Assembly (NCBI RefSeq): GCF_902497875.1
Contig: NZ_CABVHY010000008.1
Coordinates: forward strand, 1-64,000
DNA length: 64,000 nt
DNA from: Pseudomonas fluorescens
Lineage (GTDB): Bacteria > Pseudomonadota > Gammaproteobacteria > Pseudomonadales > Pseudomonadaceae
Direction: 5' to 3'
Made by a program: the position numbers and the translations under genes. Below the pieces are notes generated by a model. It did no database searches and had not been told where the DNA came from. It saw nothing but the letters and a program-made list of their open reading frames with translations. This document shows, piece after piece, positions 1 through 9,266 of this stretch; the stretch's first letter is position 1, and every line of letters begins with the position of its first letter.

Positions 1-655
1 CTGCCGCAGTTACGCACCTTGCAGGCAGGGCAAACGGGTGAATGGCCAGCGGTGATGCAAGGTTCGAAAGGGGATATTGCGGTACGCGTGTGTGCATACC
101 GCAAGACGGATGAACAAAGGATGGAAAGCGAGCGCAAGTTACAGAGAACTGCACAAAAAAAGCAAAAACAGAAGCAGCTTCAATCACAGACAGTGGAGGC
201 AGCAGGCTACGTTGTGGTGGTCACGACCTTGGACTGCCTGAGTGCGCAAGAGGTCTTGGCCCTTTATCGGCACCGCTGGCAGGTGGAGTTGGCGTTCAAG
301 CGGATGAAGTCATTGCTAGGGTTATCGCGCTTGAGAAAGAAAAACCCGGAAGGCGCGAAAGCCTGGCTGCAAGGGAAATTATTAGTGGCTTGCCTTATTG
401 AGCGGTTGATCGCCACAGGCGAGCATTTTTCCCCTGTCGAGAGCGAGGGGCATTCAAGAAAACGTGGCTCAGAGGCGTTGTCGCTGGCGTGAAATGGCCT
501 TTATCCATTGGTTGCTTTGTAGCGTGATCAGTCCCCGCTTGTCGTTGTTTACGTGTCTTGAGAAATGGGATTACTTCAGTCGTGCACTGCGCGAATCCCC
601 GCGAAAAAAGCGGGGATACCAGCAAGATGAGCTATGGAGCGAGAGATTTGGTTAG
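1..655 (+). pseudogene. IS4-family transposase, 3' part, probably frameshifted
   Basis: The reading frame is already open at base 1, so the gene starts outside the window. It carries the YREK signature of IS4-type DDE transposases in the stretch YRHRWQVELAFKRMK (Y-x2-R-x3-E-x6-K), which holds the catalytic glutamate; a VVVVTTL strand precedes it. The first frame stops at 492. A second frame (464-655, shifted by one base) continues with RRCRWREMAFIHWLL and further basic sequence that reads like the normal transposase C-terminus. I infer a frameshift between about 430 and 464. No terminal inverted repeat could be defined, because the other end lies outside the window and the right end runs into a REP-like repeat. 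Probably a dead insertion-sequence copy. Confidence 0.75.
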
Positions 656-661
656 CGCCTA

Positions 662-788
662 TGGGGCTTGCCCCCGCTGGAGCGCGAAGCGGTCCTGAAA
701 TCAGGCAACGGGATCCTTCAGTTAGAACTCGATCACCCGGATTGGGACTGCTTCGCAGTCCAACGGGGGCAAGCCCCCTCGCCACAGG
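662..788. repeat. REP-like inverted element (GGGGCTTGCCCCC type)
   Basis: Two outer arms, GGGGCTTGCCCCCG near 663 and CGGGGGCAAGCCCCCTCG near 764-781, face each other around about 75 bases that hold a smaller hairpin. The same outer arms recur at 16737-16903, 20657-20688 and 22972-23103. The element fills the gap between the transposase remnant and the AraC gene. The remaining gap (789-876) shows nothing else I can call. Confidence 0.7.
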
Positions 789-876
789 AGACCTGAATAA
801 TCGCGGTATTCGCTTCGCGAGCAAGTCGGATCGCCGCCCCGCCGCTCCCACAGGGCTTGGCGTTTGTCACAAGACC

Positions 877-1890
877 TCACGCCTTATCCTGAAACCTCGC
901 CCTGTACCGCCCCGGACTCTCCCCCGTCCATTTCTTGAACGCCCGGTGGAACGCGCTGGGTTCCTGGAAGCCAGTCTGCTCGGCAATCTCGGTAATGCTC
1001 ACCTTGGTCTGGCGCAGCTGTTCAAAGGCCATCCCGCGGCGCACTTCGTCCTTGATTTCCTGAAATGAACAGCCTTCGCGCTCCAGCTTGCGTCGAAAAG
1101 TGCTGGGGCTCATCCGTTGTTCCTGGGCAAAGGCTTGCAAGGTTGGCCATTCACTGTAGTGGCTGCTGCGCAAGCGCTGATGGACCTGTGCCGCAAGGCC
1201 GTGCTGGTTGCGGAAACGAATCACCAGCCATTGCGGCGCACTGCGCAGGAACACTTTCAGCGAGGCCAGGTCCTGGACCACCGGCAGCCGCAGGTAGCGA
1301 CTGGCAAACTCGATTTCGGTGCGCTCGGCGCCAAAGGTCAGATTGGCGCCCCAGAGCAACGGATCATCCGTGAGTGGCTCGCGCACATGACGAAAATCCA
1401 CGCGATCGATGGGGATTCGCCGCCCTCCGAGCCAGCACAGCATACTGAACATCAACACCAGGAAGGTCTCTTCACCGAAAACACTGGCCTGCTGGTCTTC
1501 GCAGCGAGTCTGCAGGCTGATGACCGCCCGTTTGCCGCGCACACTGAGGCTGCCGCGAAAATCGCGGAGGAACAGTGCAAAGTTGGCCAGGCACTGGCGC
1601 ATGGCTTTTTCCAGGTTCGGCTCCTGGATCAAGGCCCGGCAGATCAAAGCGAAACTGCCGAGCGGCATGCCGTGGGAGTCGAGCTGGAAAAATTCGTCGT
1701 CCATTTCGCGAATCTGGATCAGCCATAACGCGGCGAACGCACTGGCCGGAACTCGCGCCTGGGGCTGGTCCATCAACGCCGGGTCGATGCCCGCCTGCTC
1801 CAGGACCGCCCGCAGACGCAATGGATCGTTTCGCAGCGCATGGACCATGGCCTGCACAAAATAGACGGCAACCGAGTCCTTTTCGCGCAT
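877..1890 (-). CDS. AraC-family transcriptional regulator with N-terminal arabinose-binding-like domain
   Basis: A 337-residue regulator. Roughly residues 10-200 match the layout of the PF12625-type N-terminal domain (RNDPLRLRAVLEQAGIDPALM near the start). The last 100 residues are an AraC double helix-turn-helix (ITEIAEQTGFQEPSAFHRAF, then W-TGESPGRYR). The start at 1890 is preferred over an in-frame ATG at 1932 because AGGAGAG lies about 10 bases upstream of it. The gene is divergent from the thiolase-dehydrogenase pair beginning at 2118, so it is likely the regulator of that pair (inference). The inducer is unknown. Confidence 0.88.
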   Translation of the reverse strand: MREKDSVAVYFVQAMVHALRNDPLRLRAVLEQAGIDPALMDQPQARVPASAFAALWLIQIREMDDEFFQLDSHGMPLGSFALICRALIQEPNLEKAMRQCLANFALFLRDFRGSLSVRGKRAVISLQTRCEDQQASVFGEETFLVLMFSMLCWLGGRRIPIDRVDFRHVREPLTDDPLLWGANLTFGAERTEIEFASRYLRLPVVQDLASLKVFLRSAPQWLVIRFRNQHGLAAQVHQRLRSSHYSEWPTLQAFAQEQRMSPSTFRRKLEREGCSFQEIKDEVRRGMAFEQLRQTKVSITEIAEQTGFQEPSAFHRAFKKWTGESPGRYRARFQDKA

Positions 1891-2117
1891 TTGAATGCTG
1901 CTCTCCTCATCGCCTGAAATGGCAAAAAACATCAGTTCTGCTGAACAGTTATGGCATAGGCCAGCGCCGCCGCCGGCTCTAGACTCGTTGCCAGGAAAGG
2001 CGTTTCAGCGAGCCGCCGTGGCCATCGGCCCATGCCGGACGGCGCCCATAGTACGCCAGTCGCTGAAGCACCGACTATTTCAGCTAACAAGAATCCACAC
2101 TGATTCAGAGAGTCGAC

Positions 2118-3302
2118 ATGAACAATTCCGATATTTTCGTCGTCAGCGCAGCACGTTCCGCCATCGGCAGCTTTGGCGGGTCGCTTAAAGACGTCTCGCC
2201 TATCCAGTTGGCCACCGACGTTTGCCGCGCCGCCATTGAACGTTCGGGCCTCGCCCCTGAGCATATCGGCCATGCGGTGATGGGCCATGTAATCCCTACC
2301 GAAGCCCGTGACGCTTACATTTCCAGGGCCGTGGCAATGAATGCCGGGCTACCGAAAGAAACCCCGGCGTTCAACGTCAACCGACTCTGCGGTTCCGGCT
2401 TGCAAGCGATCGTCAGCGCCGCGCAAAGTCTGCTGCTGGGCGATGCGGGGGCCGTACTGGCCGGTGGCGTCGAGTCCATGAGCCGCGGCGCCTACTTGCT
2501 GCCCCAGGCGCGCTGGGGTGCACGCATGGGCGACCTCCAGGGCATCGACTACATGCTGGGGGTTCTGCACGACCCGTTTGCCGGCTTCCATATGGGCATC
2601 ACTGCGGAAAACATCGCCGAGCAGTACGGCATCACTCGCCAGATGCAGGATGACCTGGCCTTGCTCAGCCAGCAACGGGCTGCCCGGGCGATCGCCGAAG
2701 GCCGCTTTGTCGAGCAGATCGTGCCGATTCAAGTGCCTACCCGCAAAGGCACGCTGTCGTTCGCCACGGACGAGCACGTGCGAGGGGATGTCAGCGCCGA
2801 GCAGCTGAGCAACATGAAACCGGCCTTCAAGAAAGATGGCAGCGTGACTGCCGGCAACGCCTCCGGACTCAATGACGGTGCCGGGGCATTGATCATGGCC
2901 ACCGCCCAGGTTGTCCGGGAGCAAGGCCTCAAGCCCATGGCCCGTCTGGTGGGTTATGCCCACGCCGGGCTCGAACCATCGCTGATGGGCCTGGGACCGA
3001 TTCCCGCGACTCGCCTGGTGCTCAAGCGCGCCGGCCTGACCGTGGCCGACCTGGATGTCATCGAATCGAACGAAGCCTTCGCCGCACAAGCCTGTGCCGT
3101 GGCTCAAGAACTGGGTTTCGATCCGCAGAAGGTCAACCCGAACGGTTCGGGTATCTCCCTCGGTCACCCGGTGGGCGCCACCGGCGCAATTATTGCGACC
3201 AAGGCCATTTACGAACTGCACCGCTGTCAGGGCCGTTATGCCCTGGCGACCATGTGCATTGGCGGCGGCCAAGGCATTGCCGTGCTGTTCGAACGCGTTT
3301 AA
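2118..3302 (+). CDS. Acetyl-CoA acetyltransferase / thiolase
   Basis: A 394-residue thiolase of normal length for the family. The nucleophilic cysteine is Cys91 in [11 protein letters not shown]. The C-terminal half has NEAFAAQ, the catalytic-His motif GHPVGATGA and the second cysteine in CIGGGQG. Enzymes of this type condense two acetyl-CoA to acetoacetyl-CoA or cleave 3-ketoacyl-CoA in the cytoplasm. The next gene is a 3-hydroxyacyl-CoA dehydrogenase 18 bases downstream, so the pair would interconvert acetyl-CoA, acetoacetyl-CoA and 3-hydroxybutyryl-CoA or longer homologues. No polymer synthase or CoA transferase is nearby, so direction and chain length cannot be read from the context. Confidence 0.93.
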   Translation: MNNSDIFVVSAARSAIGSFGGSLKDVSPIQLATDVCRAAIERSGLAPEHIGHAVMGHVIPTEARDAYISRAVAMNAGLPKETPAFNVNRLCGSGLQAIVSAAQSLLLGDAGAVLAGGVESMSRGAYLLPQARWGARMGDLQGIDYMLGVLHDPFAGFHMGITAENIAEQYGITRQMQDDLALLSQQRAARAIAEGRFVEQIVPIQVPTRKGTLSFATDEHVRGDVSAEQLSNMKPAFKKDGSVTAGNASGLNDGAGALIMATAQVVREQGLKPMARLVGYAHAGLEPSLMGLGPIPATRLVLKRAGLTVADLDVIESNEAFAAQACAVAQELGFDPQKVNPNGSGISLGHPVGATGAIIATKAIYELHRCQGRYALATMCIGGGQGIAVLFERV

Positions 3303-3320
3303 TCAAGGAATTGACCTGAG

Positions 3321-4172
3321 ATGAATCTGCAGAACATCGGCGTGATCGGCGCTGGCACCATGGGCAACGGCATTGCGCAAATCTGCGCCCTGGCCGGGAT
3401 CAATGTGACCTTGCTGGATATCTCCGAGGCCGCGCTGGAAAAAGCCCTGGCGACGGTGAGCAAGAATCTGGATCGGCAAATCGCCAAACAGCTGCTCTCG
3501 GAGGATCAAAAACTCGCGGCGCTGCAGCGGATTCAGACCAGCACTGACTATGCAACGCTGGAAAGCGCGCAACTGGTGATCGAAGCCGCCACCGAAAACC
3601 TCGATCTGAAACTGCGGGTTCTGCAGCAAATCGCTGCTCAGGTCAGTACCGACTGTGTGATCGCTTCGAATACGTCTTCGTTGTCGATCACCCAGCTGGC
3701 GGCCAGCGTCAGTCAGCCGGAGCGCTTCATCGGCCTGCATTTCTTCAATCCGGTGCCGATGATGGGCTTGATCGAAGTCATTCGCGGCCTGCAGACCAGT
3801 GATTCGACCCATGCCCTGGCGCTGGAACTGGCGCAACGGCTGGGCAAAACCGCGATCACCGCCGGCAATCGCCCGGGTTTTGTGGTCAACAGGATTCTGG
3901 TGCCAATGATCAACGAAGCGATTCTGGTGTTCCAGGAAGGGCTGGCCAGCGCCGATGACATCGACGCCGGGATGCGCCTTGGCTGCAATCAACCGATCGG
4001 CCCCCTGGCCCTCGCCGACCTGATCGGCCTCGATACCCTGCTGGCGATTCTCGAGGCCTTCTACGACGGCTTCAATGACAGCAAGTACCGTCCGGCGCCG
4101 TTGCTTAAAGAAATGGTCGCCGCCGGTTACCTGGGGCGCAAAAGCGGGCGCGGCTTCCATGCCTATGCCTGA
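3321..4172 (+). CDS. 3-hydroxyacyl-CoA dehydrogenase
   Basis: A 283-residue stand-alone dehydrogenase of the PaaH/Hbd type. An N-terminal Rossmann motif (GAGTMGNGIAQ, residues 10-20) binds NAD(P). The catalytic His lies in GLHFFNPVPMM near residue 140. The C-terminal helical domain contains GFVVNRILVPMINEA and ends with the typical GRKSGRGFHAY. It oxidises L-3-hydroxyacyl-CoA to 3-ketoacyl-CoA. It is the second gene of the operon with the thiolase, and its stop codon overlaps the start of the TetR gene, suggesting co-transcription of all three. Confidence 0.93.
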   Translation: MNLQNIGVIGAGTMGNGIAQICALAGINVTLLDISEAALEKALATVSKNLDRQIAKQLLSEDQKLAALQRIQTSTDYATLESAQLVIEAATENLDLKLRVLQQIAAQVSTDCVIASNTSSLSITQLAASVSQPERFIGLHFFNPVPMMGLIEVIRGLQTSDSTHALALELAQRLGKTAITAGNRPGFVVNRILVPMINEAILVFQEGLASADDIDAGMRLGCNQPIGPLALADLIGLDTLLAILEAFYDGFNDSKYRPAPLLKEMVAAGYLGRKSGRGFHAYA

Positions 4173-4776
4173 ACGCTGCTCACGCCTGGCGCAGCATCGC
4201 GACAAGGCGCTCGAGCTGTTCGCCAGGAAGGGCTTTGGCCAGGTCGGCATGCGTGAGCTGGCGACCTACCTGGGGCTCACGCCTGGCTCGCTGTATCACC
4301 ACTATCCGAGCAAGCAGCATTTGCTGCTTGATCTGATCGAAGAATTCTACGAAGAGCTGCTGGCCACCCTGCAGCGAATCGACAAAGGCCCGCGCCGCGC
4401 TCACAACATCCAGGTGGTCATCCGCGCGCACCTGAAATTGCATCGGGAGATGCCCGAGCACTATCGCCTGGTGGAGCGCGACAGTTGCTGCCTTAACGAA
4501 GAGCAACAGCAGCGGGTCAAGGAATTGCGCGAGCAATACCAATGCCGGTTGCTGGCGATTCTCGGGCATCGGACAGCACTGACCGAACAAAGCCTGCTGG
4601 CCGCCGGACACGCGATTGCCTCCTTGCTCAATAGCGCGCCGTCCTGGCTGGCCCAGCACAGCCTCGATGACCAGCAGCGCGACGACCTGCTGGAAACCCT
4701 GGTGACTGGTGCGATAGAACGCCTGCTTGCGCCCTGCCCGCCAAGGGTGGCCTGCCTTCAGGCGGCGGTGGCTTGA
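4159..4776 (+). CDS. TetR-family transcriptional regulator
   Basis: About 205 residues. The N-terminal helix-turn-helix reads ALELFARKGFGQVGMRELATYLGLTPGSLYHHYPSKQHLL, a clear TetR DNA-binding domain. The rest is a helical ligand-binding domain containing HYRLVERDSCCLNEEQQQ. ATG codons at 4159 and 4165 are both possible; each lies inside the 3' end of the dehydrogenase gene, so translation is probably coupled. A regulator as last gene of the operon suggests feedback control by an acyl-CoA or related compound (inference). Confidence 0.88.
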   Translation: MPMPERCSRLAQHRDKALELFARKGFGQVGMRELATYLGLTPGSLYHHYPSKQHLLLDLIEEFYEELLATLQRIDKGPRRAHNIQVVIRAHLKLHREMPEHYRLVERDSCCLNEEQQQRVKELREQYQCRLLAILGHRTALTEQSLLAAGHAIASLLNSAPSWLAQHSLDDQQRDDLLETLVTGAIERLLAPCPPRVACLQAAVA

Positions 4777-4783
4777 GAGAAAA

Positions 4784-4950
4784 AGATCGCAGCCTGCGGC
4801 AACTCCTACGCCGACTGTGGCTGGCAAAAAAACGCGCCAGATACATACACCCCCTGTAGGAGCTGCCGAAGGCTGCGATCTTTTCCGCGGAAGACGCGTT
4901 TGCCGGACAGGCGCGAAGATCAAAAGATCGCAGCCGGCGGCAGCTCCTAC
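4784..4950. repeat. Cluster of three REP elements
   Basis: Three copies of the REP core (GCTGCCGCAGGCTGCGATC or variants) lie at about 4784-4809, 4856-4884 and 4924-4950 in alternating orientation. The intervening bases match, in reverse orientation, the spacer of the 138-141 bp tandem unit at 11831-12278, including a TGGCTGGCAAAAAAA-type segment. Confidence 0.85.
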
Positions 4951-5005
4951 GCCGACCACATACATCCGCGAAACCTTGGTTGGCAAAGGATCTGTCGGAT
5001 GCGCT

Positions 5006-5818
5006 TCAACGCCGGGTGATCACCACCTCAAGGTATTCACTAGGCACTACCAGCGAATCCGGGCCCGCCCGGTTCAGGCTGTTCAACAGTTCGGTCAGGT
5101 CGTGTTCCAGGGCCAGGGCAGCGTCGGCCTCAAGCGCCGCGAAGGCTTTGTGAACCGGTCCGTACCAGGTGCGAAACACCTCGATGAAATGCGCGGCGGA
5201 GCGGTACCTGAAATTGAACAGCCGCCGTGTCACCGCGATATTGGCTGCGCTGTCAGCGAACAGTGTCTGCAGATGGGCCTCGGTGCCCCACAGCGAAGGG
5301 GGTTGCGCGCCGGCCGGTGGCGGAAGATGGCGCCCGAGGGTCTTGAATATCTGCCCGACAAACCCTTCCGGGGTCCAATTGGCAAGGCCGATCCTGCCCC
5401 CAGGCCGACACACCCGCGCCAGCTCGGCGGCCGCTTTCGCTTGATCAGGCGTAAACATCACGCCAAAGGTCGACAGCACCACGTCGAAGCTCGCATCCTC
5501 GAAGGGCAGTGCTTCGGCGTCGGCCACCTGAAAGATCACTTCCAGGCGCTCGGCCCTCGCCCGGTCCTCGCCGCGCTCGAGCAGCGCGGGCACGTAATCG
5601 GTCGAGGTCACCTTGCAGCCTCGACGCGCCGCGGCCAGCGTCGCGTTGCCGTTGCCGGCCGCGACGTCGAGCACCTGCTCATCGCAACGCAGGTCGCAGG
5701 CTTCGGCCAGCTGTTCGCCGACTATCTGCAAGGTGGTGCCGATCACGGCATAGTCGCCACTGGCCCAGGAAACCATTTGACGGTTTTTCAGGGCGTTTAA
5801 ATCAATCGGTGTACTCAT
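5006..5818 (-). CDS. Class I SAM-dependent methyltransferase
   Basis: A 270-residue protein beginning MSTPIDLNALKNRQMVSWASGDY. Motif I is VLDVAAGNGNATLAAARRG (SAM binding). DAEALPFEDASFDVVLSTFG is the following acidic loop and strand, and RVCRPGGRIGLANWTPEG is the usual post-motif segment. The start at 5818 has GGAG about 10 bases upstream; the frame is open further upstream, but that part is not methyltransferase-like. The substrate is unknown. The DUF4242 gene lies about 90 bases upstream on the same strand, so they may form a two-gene operon. Confidence 0.85.
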   Translation of the reverse strand: MSTPIDLNALKNRQMVSWASGDYAVIGTTLQIVGEQLAEACDLRCDEQVLDVAAGNGNATLAAARRGCKVTSTDYVPALLERGEDRARAERLEVIFQVADAEALPFEDASFDVVLSTFGVMFTPDQAKAAAELARVCRPGGRIGLANWTPEGFVGQIFKTLGRHLPPPAGAQPPSLWGTEAHLQTLFADSAANIAVTRRLFNFRYRSAAHFIEVFRTWYGPVHKAFAALEADAALALEHDLTELLNSLNRAGPDSLVVPSEYLEVVITRR

Positions 5819-5909
5819 GAGTTCTGGCTCCGAGTGGTAGGACGTCGATTTCTTATAAAGGCAGGGCTGTCGATCAGCCGCGGCCTGTGCAAAACCTGAT
5901 TGAACGCCG

Positions 5910-6182
5910 CTACTCCGCCGTTGTGGGATCAATGATCGAGGTGACCTGGGAAACCCGGTTGATGGGGAAACTGCCTTGCCTGGCGTGCTCCCTGACCAGC
6001 TCCTCGTTCGGTGCGATGTACACGCAGTAAAATTTGTCGCCGGTGACGTAGCTTTGCAGCCACTGCACTTCTGCTCCCAACTCGCTAATGACCTTGCAGG
6101 ACTTTTGCGAAAGGGCTTTCAGGTCTCGCTCCGTAAGGTTTCCGGCTCCCGGAATATCCCGTTCAATAACAAACTTCGGCAT
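5910..6182 (-). CDS. DUF4242 family small protein
   Basis: A 90-residue protein, MPKFVIERDIPGAGNLTERDL, with YVTGDKFYCVYIAPNEELVREHA in the middle. This is the pattern of the DUF4242 (SCO4226-like, nickel-binding ferredoxin-fold) family. The start at 6182 is supported by GGAGG five bases upstream; an ATG twelve bases earlier lacks that spacing. It is divergent from the AraC gene at 6421 and may be its target. No precise function can be given. Confidence 0.8.
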   Translation of the reverse strand: MPKFVIERDIPGAGNLTERDLKALSQKSCKVISELGAEVQWLQSYVTGDKFYCVYIAPNEELVREHARQGSFPINRVSQVTSIIDPTTAE

Positions 6183-6260
6183 GGCAACCTCCACTTGTTG
6201 GATCGCCGGGGCAGGCAGTTACCCCGTGGGACCACTATCGCGCCCGGACACCGTGGCGTC

Positions 6261-6294
6261 CTGCCCGATCGTCGGCAAGGTCTGCCCGATCGTC
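6261..6294 (+). promoter_or_regulatory. Two direct repeats 21 bp apart, candidate AraC-type operator
   Basis: CTGCCCGATCGTC occurs at 6261-6273 and again, identical over 13 bases, at 6282-6294. The 21-base period equals two helical turns, as expected for two AraC monomers binding on one face of DNA. The repeats lie in the divergent gap between the DUF4242 gene and the AraC gene at 6421, so they could control either side. No protein-binding evidence is available. Confidence 0.55.
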
Positions 6295-6420
6295 CGGACA
6301 TTGCCTGTCCCGCCGCCACGCGCTCACAATCGGAAAAGCCCAGCCAATGGGGAGATCAGCCATGGCAGCACAGTTCATTGTCGAAACCTCGCTACCTGTG
6401 GTGCAGCGGAGCAACGGCTG

Positions 6421-7404
6421 ATGGATGCCCTGTCGCAGACCCTGGGCGTGGTTCACCTGGTGGGCGCGATCTTTATCAATGCCAGGTTCACCGCGCCCTG
6501 GTGCTATCAGTCACCCAGTGCCCACTCGGTGGCGCCGCTGCTGGAGCCTGACGCCGAGCGGGTGGTGATCTTTCACCTGATCACCGAAGGCCAGTGTTAT
6601 GTCGAACTCGACAACCAGCCGCCGCTGCTTTTGACCGCCGGTGACGTGGTGATTTTTCCCCAGGGTGATGCCCATCGCATGAGCTCGCAACCCGGACTTG
6701 CGCCCGCCAAAGGTGGACGTCTGGCTGCGGTGCTGTCGCGTCGTCCACGTCAACTGAACTACGGCGGTGGCGGTCCGGCAACCCGGCTGGTGTGTGGCTA
6801 CCTGGCGTGCGATACCCGCCTGGCGGGGATGCTGCTGGCGGGATTGCCGCCGCTGGTCAGGGTCAATGTGCGCGGTTCATGTGCCGGTATCTGGCTGGAA
6901 TCCTCGGTGCGTTACGCCCTGGCCGAGGCCCGCTCCCCCCGCCCCGGTGGTGCCGGGGTGCTGGCGAAATTGGCCGAGGTGCTGTTCATCGAGGTATTGC
7001 GCCTGTACATGAATGAACAAAGCGAGGGTCGTACCGGCTGGCTGGCCGGAGTCAGGGACCGGATCGTCGGTGCCGCCTTGAACTCGCTGCACAAAAGCCC
7101 TGCCCATGCCTGGACGCTGGATGAGCTGGCGCGTGCCGCAGGCACTTCAAGGTCGGTGCTTGCGCAACGCTTCCAGCAATTGGTAGGAAGCCCGCCCATG
7201 CTGTACCTGACGCAATGGCGCATGCAACTGGCGGCCAATCTCCTGCGCCGCAGCAACGCCTCGTTGGCGCACATCGCAGAGCAAGTGGGTTATCAGACCG
7301 ATACCGCCTTCAGCCGGGCCTTTCGCCGCGAGTTCGGCGCCCCGCCCGCGGCATGGCGGCGCAGTCAGTCGACCAGCGCTAGTGGAAAATCGAATGTTGC
7401 CTAA
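6421..7404 (+). CDS. AraC-family regulator with cupin sensor domain
   Basis: A 327-residue protein from the ATG at 6421. The N-terminal part is a cupin-type AraC-binding domain (VVIFHLITEGQCYVELD, then LLTAGDVVIFPQGDAHRM). The C-terminus is a double helix-turn-helix (WTLDELARAAGTSRSVLAQRF; LAHIAEQVGYQTDTAFSRAF). The frame is open upstream to 6088, but that part overlaps the divergent gene and has no domain content, so the start is uncertain. It is followed after 32 bases by a VOC gene with a strong ribosome site. It probably controls that gene and/or the divergent DUF4242-methyltransferase pair. Confidence 0.85.
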   Translation: MDALSQTLGVVHLVGAIFINARFTAPWCYQSPSAHSVAPLLEPDAERVVIFHLITEGQCYVELDNQPPLLLTAGDVVIFPQGDAHRMSSQPGLAPAKGGRLAAVLSRRPRQLNYGGGGPATRLVCGYLACDTRLAGMLLAGLPPLVRVNVRGSCAGIWLESSVRYALAEARSPRPGGAGVLAKLAEVLFIEVLRLYMNEQSEGRTGWLAGVRDRIVGAALNSLHKSPAHAWTLDELARAAGTSRSVLAQRFQQLVGSPPMLYLTQWRMQLAANLLRRSNASLAHIAEQVGYQTDTAFSRAFRREFGAPPAAWRRSQSTSASGKSNVA

Positions 7405-7436
7405 GCTGAAGGTGATCGTGGCAGGAGGATTCCAGT

Positions 7437-7805
7437 GTGAGCGTACAGCTGAACCACACCATCGTCTGGTGCCGTGACAAGCACCAGTCTTCGTCATTTC
7501 TGGTGGATCTGCTGGGGCTGCCCCGCCCTGCCCCGTTCGGTCCGATGCTGATCGTCCAGTTGGATAACGGCGTCTCGCTCGACTATTACGATGAGGATGG
7601 CGAGATCGCGTCCCAGCACTATGCCTTCCTGATTGGCGAGGATGACTTCGAGCCGATCTTCGCCCGGATCCAGGCCCGCGGGCTGCCCTACTGGGCCGAT
7701 CCCGGCAAGCAGCGGCCAAATGAAATCAACCGGTTGGACGGCGGTCGCCGGGTGTATTTCGACGATCCGGACGGTCATCTGCTGGAGATTTTCACTCACC
7801 CCTAG
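7437..7805 (+). CDS. VOC (glyoxalase/bleomycin-resistance fold) family protein
   Basis: A 122-residue single-domain VOC protein. LNHTIVWCRDKHQSSSFLVDLLG is the first beta-alpha unit, and GGRRVYFDDPDGHLLEIFTHP is the typical C-terminal unit with the metal-ligand Glu in LLEIFT. The start is GTG with AGGAGG eight bases upstream. It directly follows the AraC gene and is convergent with the next gene, overlapping it by four bases. The substrate is unknown; members act as lyases, isomerases or dioxygenases. Confidence 0.85.
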   Translation: MSVQLNHTIVWCRDKHQSSSFLVDLLGLPRPAPFGPMLIVQLDNGVSLDYYDEDGEIASQHYAFLIGEDDFEPIFARIQARGLPYWADPGKQRPNEINRLDGGRRVYFDDPDGHLLEIFTHP

Positions 7806-8344
7806 GCAAGAGAGCCTACTGTGATGTACTGAATCACATCGTAAAGCGTGTCTATGTCTGGAGCGTTGCGAACGGCCTCTTCCGGGCCGCACCACGGATA
7901 GTCCAGGTTTGAAACCCAATCCATAATCGGCAGCAGCTCAGTCGGCGGCAGTGTCTTCATGTGCTCGATGGTGATGGTGAGCTTCTCGACCAACCCCGAC
8001 CCGGGACTGAACTGCCATTCATACAGTCCGCACCCTGCTCGGACCTCGCGGGAGTTCTTGTCGGACATGGCGACCATCCATTTACAGCTGAACCTTGGGT
8101 TATCCGCTTCAGGGGGGCCTCCCAGGCAAAAGGTGTAAACGTTTTCGAACGTCTGGCCAAACCGACTGACCAGGACTTCGCCGATGGGCCCAAGGCCTTC
8201 AACGTGGGCCGGGAACGAGATGGAACCCGTGCGCACCACCATGTCCAGGATTGCCACGGGGGTAAAGGCCTGCCGCAACAGATGCGGACGGTTACCGTCC
8301 TTGGCGTTTATGTAGTGTTGAATCGATAGCTGAGGCGTTTTCAT
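7802..8344 (-). CDS. Hypothetical protein, probable NTF2/SnoaL-like fold
   Basis: A 180-residue soluble protein. The start IQHYINAKDGNRPHLLRQAF and the central ISFPAHVEGLGPIGEVLVSRFGQTFENVYTFCL resemble SnoaL/NTF2-like folds that occur as ligand-binding or small-molecule enzymes. There is no signal peptide or membrane segment. It lies just downstream of the DUF1445 gene on the same strand (23-base gap), so the two are likely co-transcribed. The fold assignment is by pattern only. Confidence 0.6.
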   Translation of the reverse strand: MKTPQLSIQHYINAKDGNRPHLLRQAFTPVAILDMVVRTGSISFPAHVEGLGPIGEVLVSRFGQTFENVYTFCLGGPPEADNPRFSCKWMVAMSDKNSREVRAGCGLYEWQFSPGSGLVEKLTITIEHMKTLPPTELLPIMDWVSNLDYPWCGPEEAVRNAPDIDTLYDVIQYITVGSLA

Positions 8345-8367
8345 TGATTGTCCGTTGTATCAATGGA

Positions 8368-9171
8368 TTACAAAGCATTGTTCCACAAATCTGTTACCAG
8401 CATGCACCCCGGGGCATGGGTGATGCACAGCGGCGGACGTGAAGCCTGCACCACCGACTGCGGGGTCACGCCGCAGGCCCAGAACACCGGGATTTCATCG
8501 GCTTCGATCGGTACCGCATCGCCATAGTCCGGCGTGCTCAGCGAATGGATGCCGATCAGCGACGGGTCACCGATGTGGACTGGCGCGCCGTGAACGTTGG
8601 GCATGCGTGCGGTGATCTGGATCGCCTGGATCGCCGCCGCGGCCTTCATCGGCCGCATGCTCACCACAAGCTTGCCGCCCAGGCGCGCGGTGGGCCGGGT
8701 GTCGATATTGGTCTGGTACATGGCGACATTGCGCCCCAGATCGATGTGCCTAAGGGAAATTCCGGCATCCAGCAAGGGTTGTTCGAAGGAGAACGAGCAG
8801 CCGATGGCGAATGCCACCAGGTCGTCCTGCCACAGGTGTTCGATATCCAGCGGCTCTTCATTCAGTTCGCCATGGCGATAGACCCGGTATCGGGGCACAT
8901 CATGGCGGATATCGATGGCTACCCCGAGATTGCGAAAATACGGATCACCCGGCTCGGTGACGTCAAGCAACGGGCAGGCTTGGCGATTGAGCGCGCAATA
9001 CCTGAGGAACTCGTCGGCCCAGTCACGGGGCAGTATCACGATATTGGCTTGCACCCGGCCCTGGCCCAGACCGCTGGTGTGGCCCTGATACTGCCCGGCG
9101 GCGATGCTTTGGCGCAGGGCTAACGGGGCGTTGTGCTGCAATTGCTCGAAGGACAGGATGGGCTGGTTCAT
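8368..9171 (-). CDS. Putative hydro-lyase, DUF1445 / D-glutamate cyclase-like
   Basis: A 267-residue protein with the family hallmarks: [21 protein letters not shown] near the start, [14 protein letters not shown] in the middle, and [11 protein letters not shown] with [11 protein letters not shown] at the end. DUF1445 proteins (UPF0317) are putative hydro-lyases; one mitochondrial relative is a D-glutamate cyclase. The length is normal. The ATG at 9171 is chosen over a GTG one codon earlier. It is divergent from nothing immediate, but the LysR gene upstream points the same way and the porin beyond it is divergent. These may form an organic-acid uptake and degradation set (inference). Confidence 0.85.
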   Translation of the reverse strand: MNQPILSFEQLQHNAPLALRQSIAAGQYQGHTSGLGQGRVQANIVILPRDWADEFLRYCALNRQACPLLDVTEPGDPYFRNLGVAIDIRHDVPRYRVYRHGELNEEPLDIEHLWQDDLVAFAIGCSFSFEQPLLDAGISLRHIDLGRNVAMYQTNIDTRPTARLGGKLVVSMRPMKAAAAIQAIQITARMPNVHGAPVHIGDPSLIGIHSLSTPDYGDAVPIEADEIPVFWACGVTPQSVVQASRPPLCITHAPGCMLVTDLWNNAL

Positions 9172-9266
9172 CACGAGATTTCCATGGGTTCGGTGACTCT
9201 TTGTAAAAAACCATGGCGATGCCGTCCAACTAGGAATGTTGTTACCCCCGGATAACTAAAAGTTAT

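Noticed and set aside
2349..3272. Minus-strand open frame within the thiolase gene
   Set aside because: Shadow of the conserved thiolase; no family pattern.
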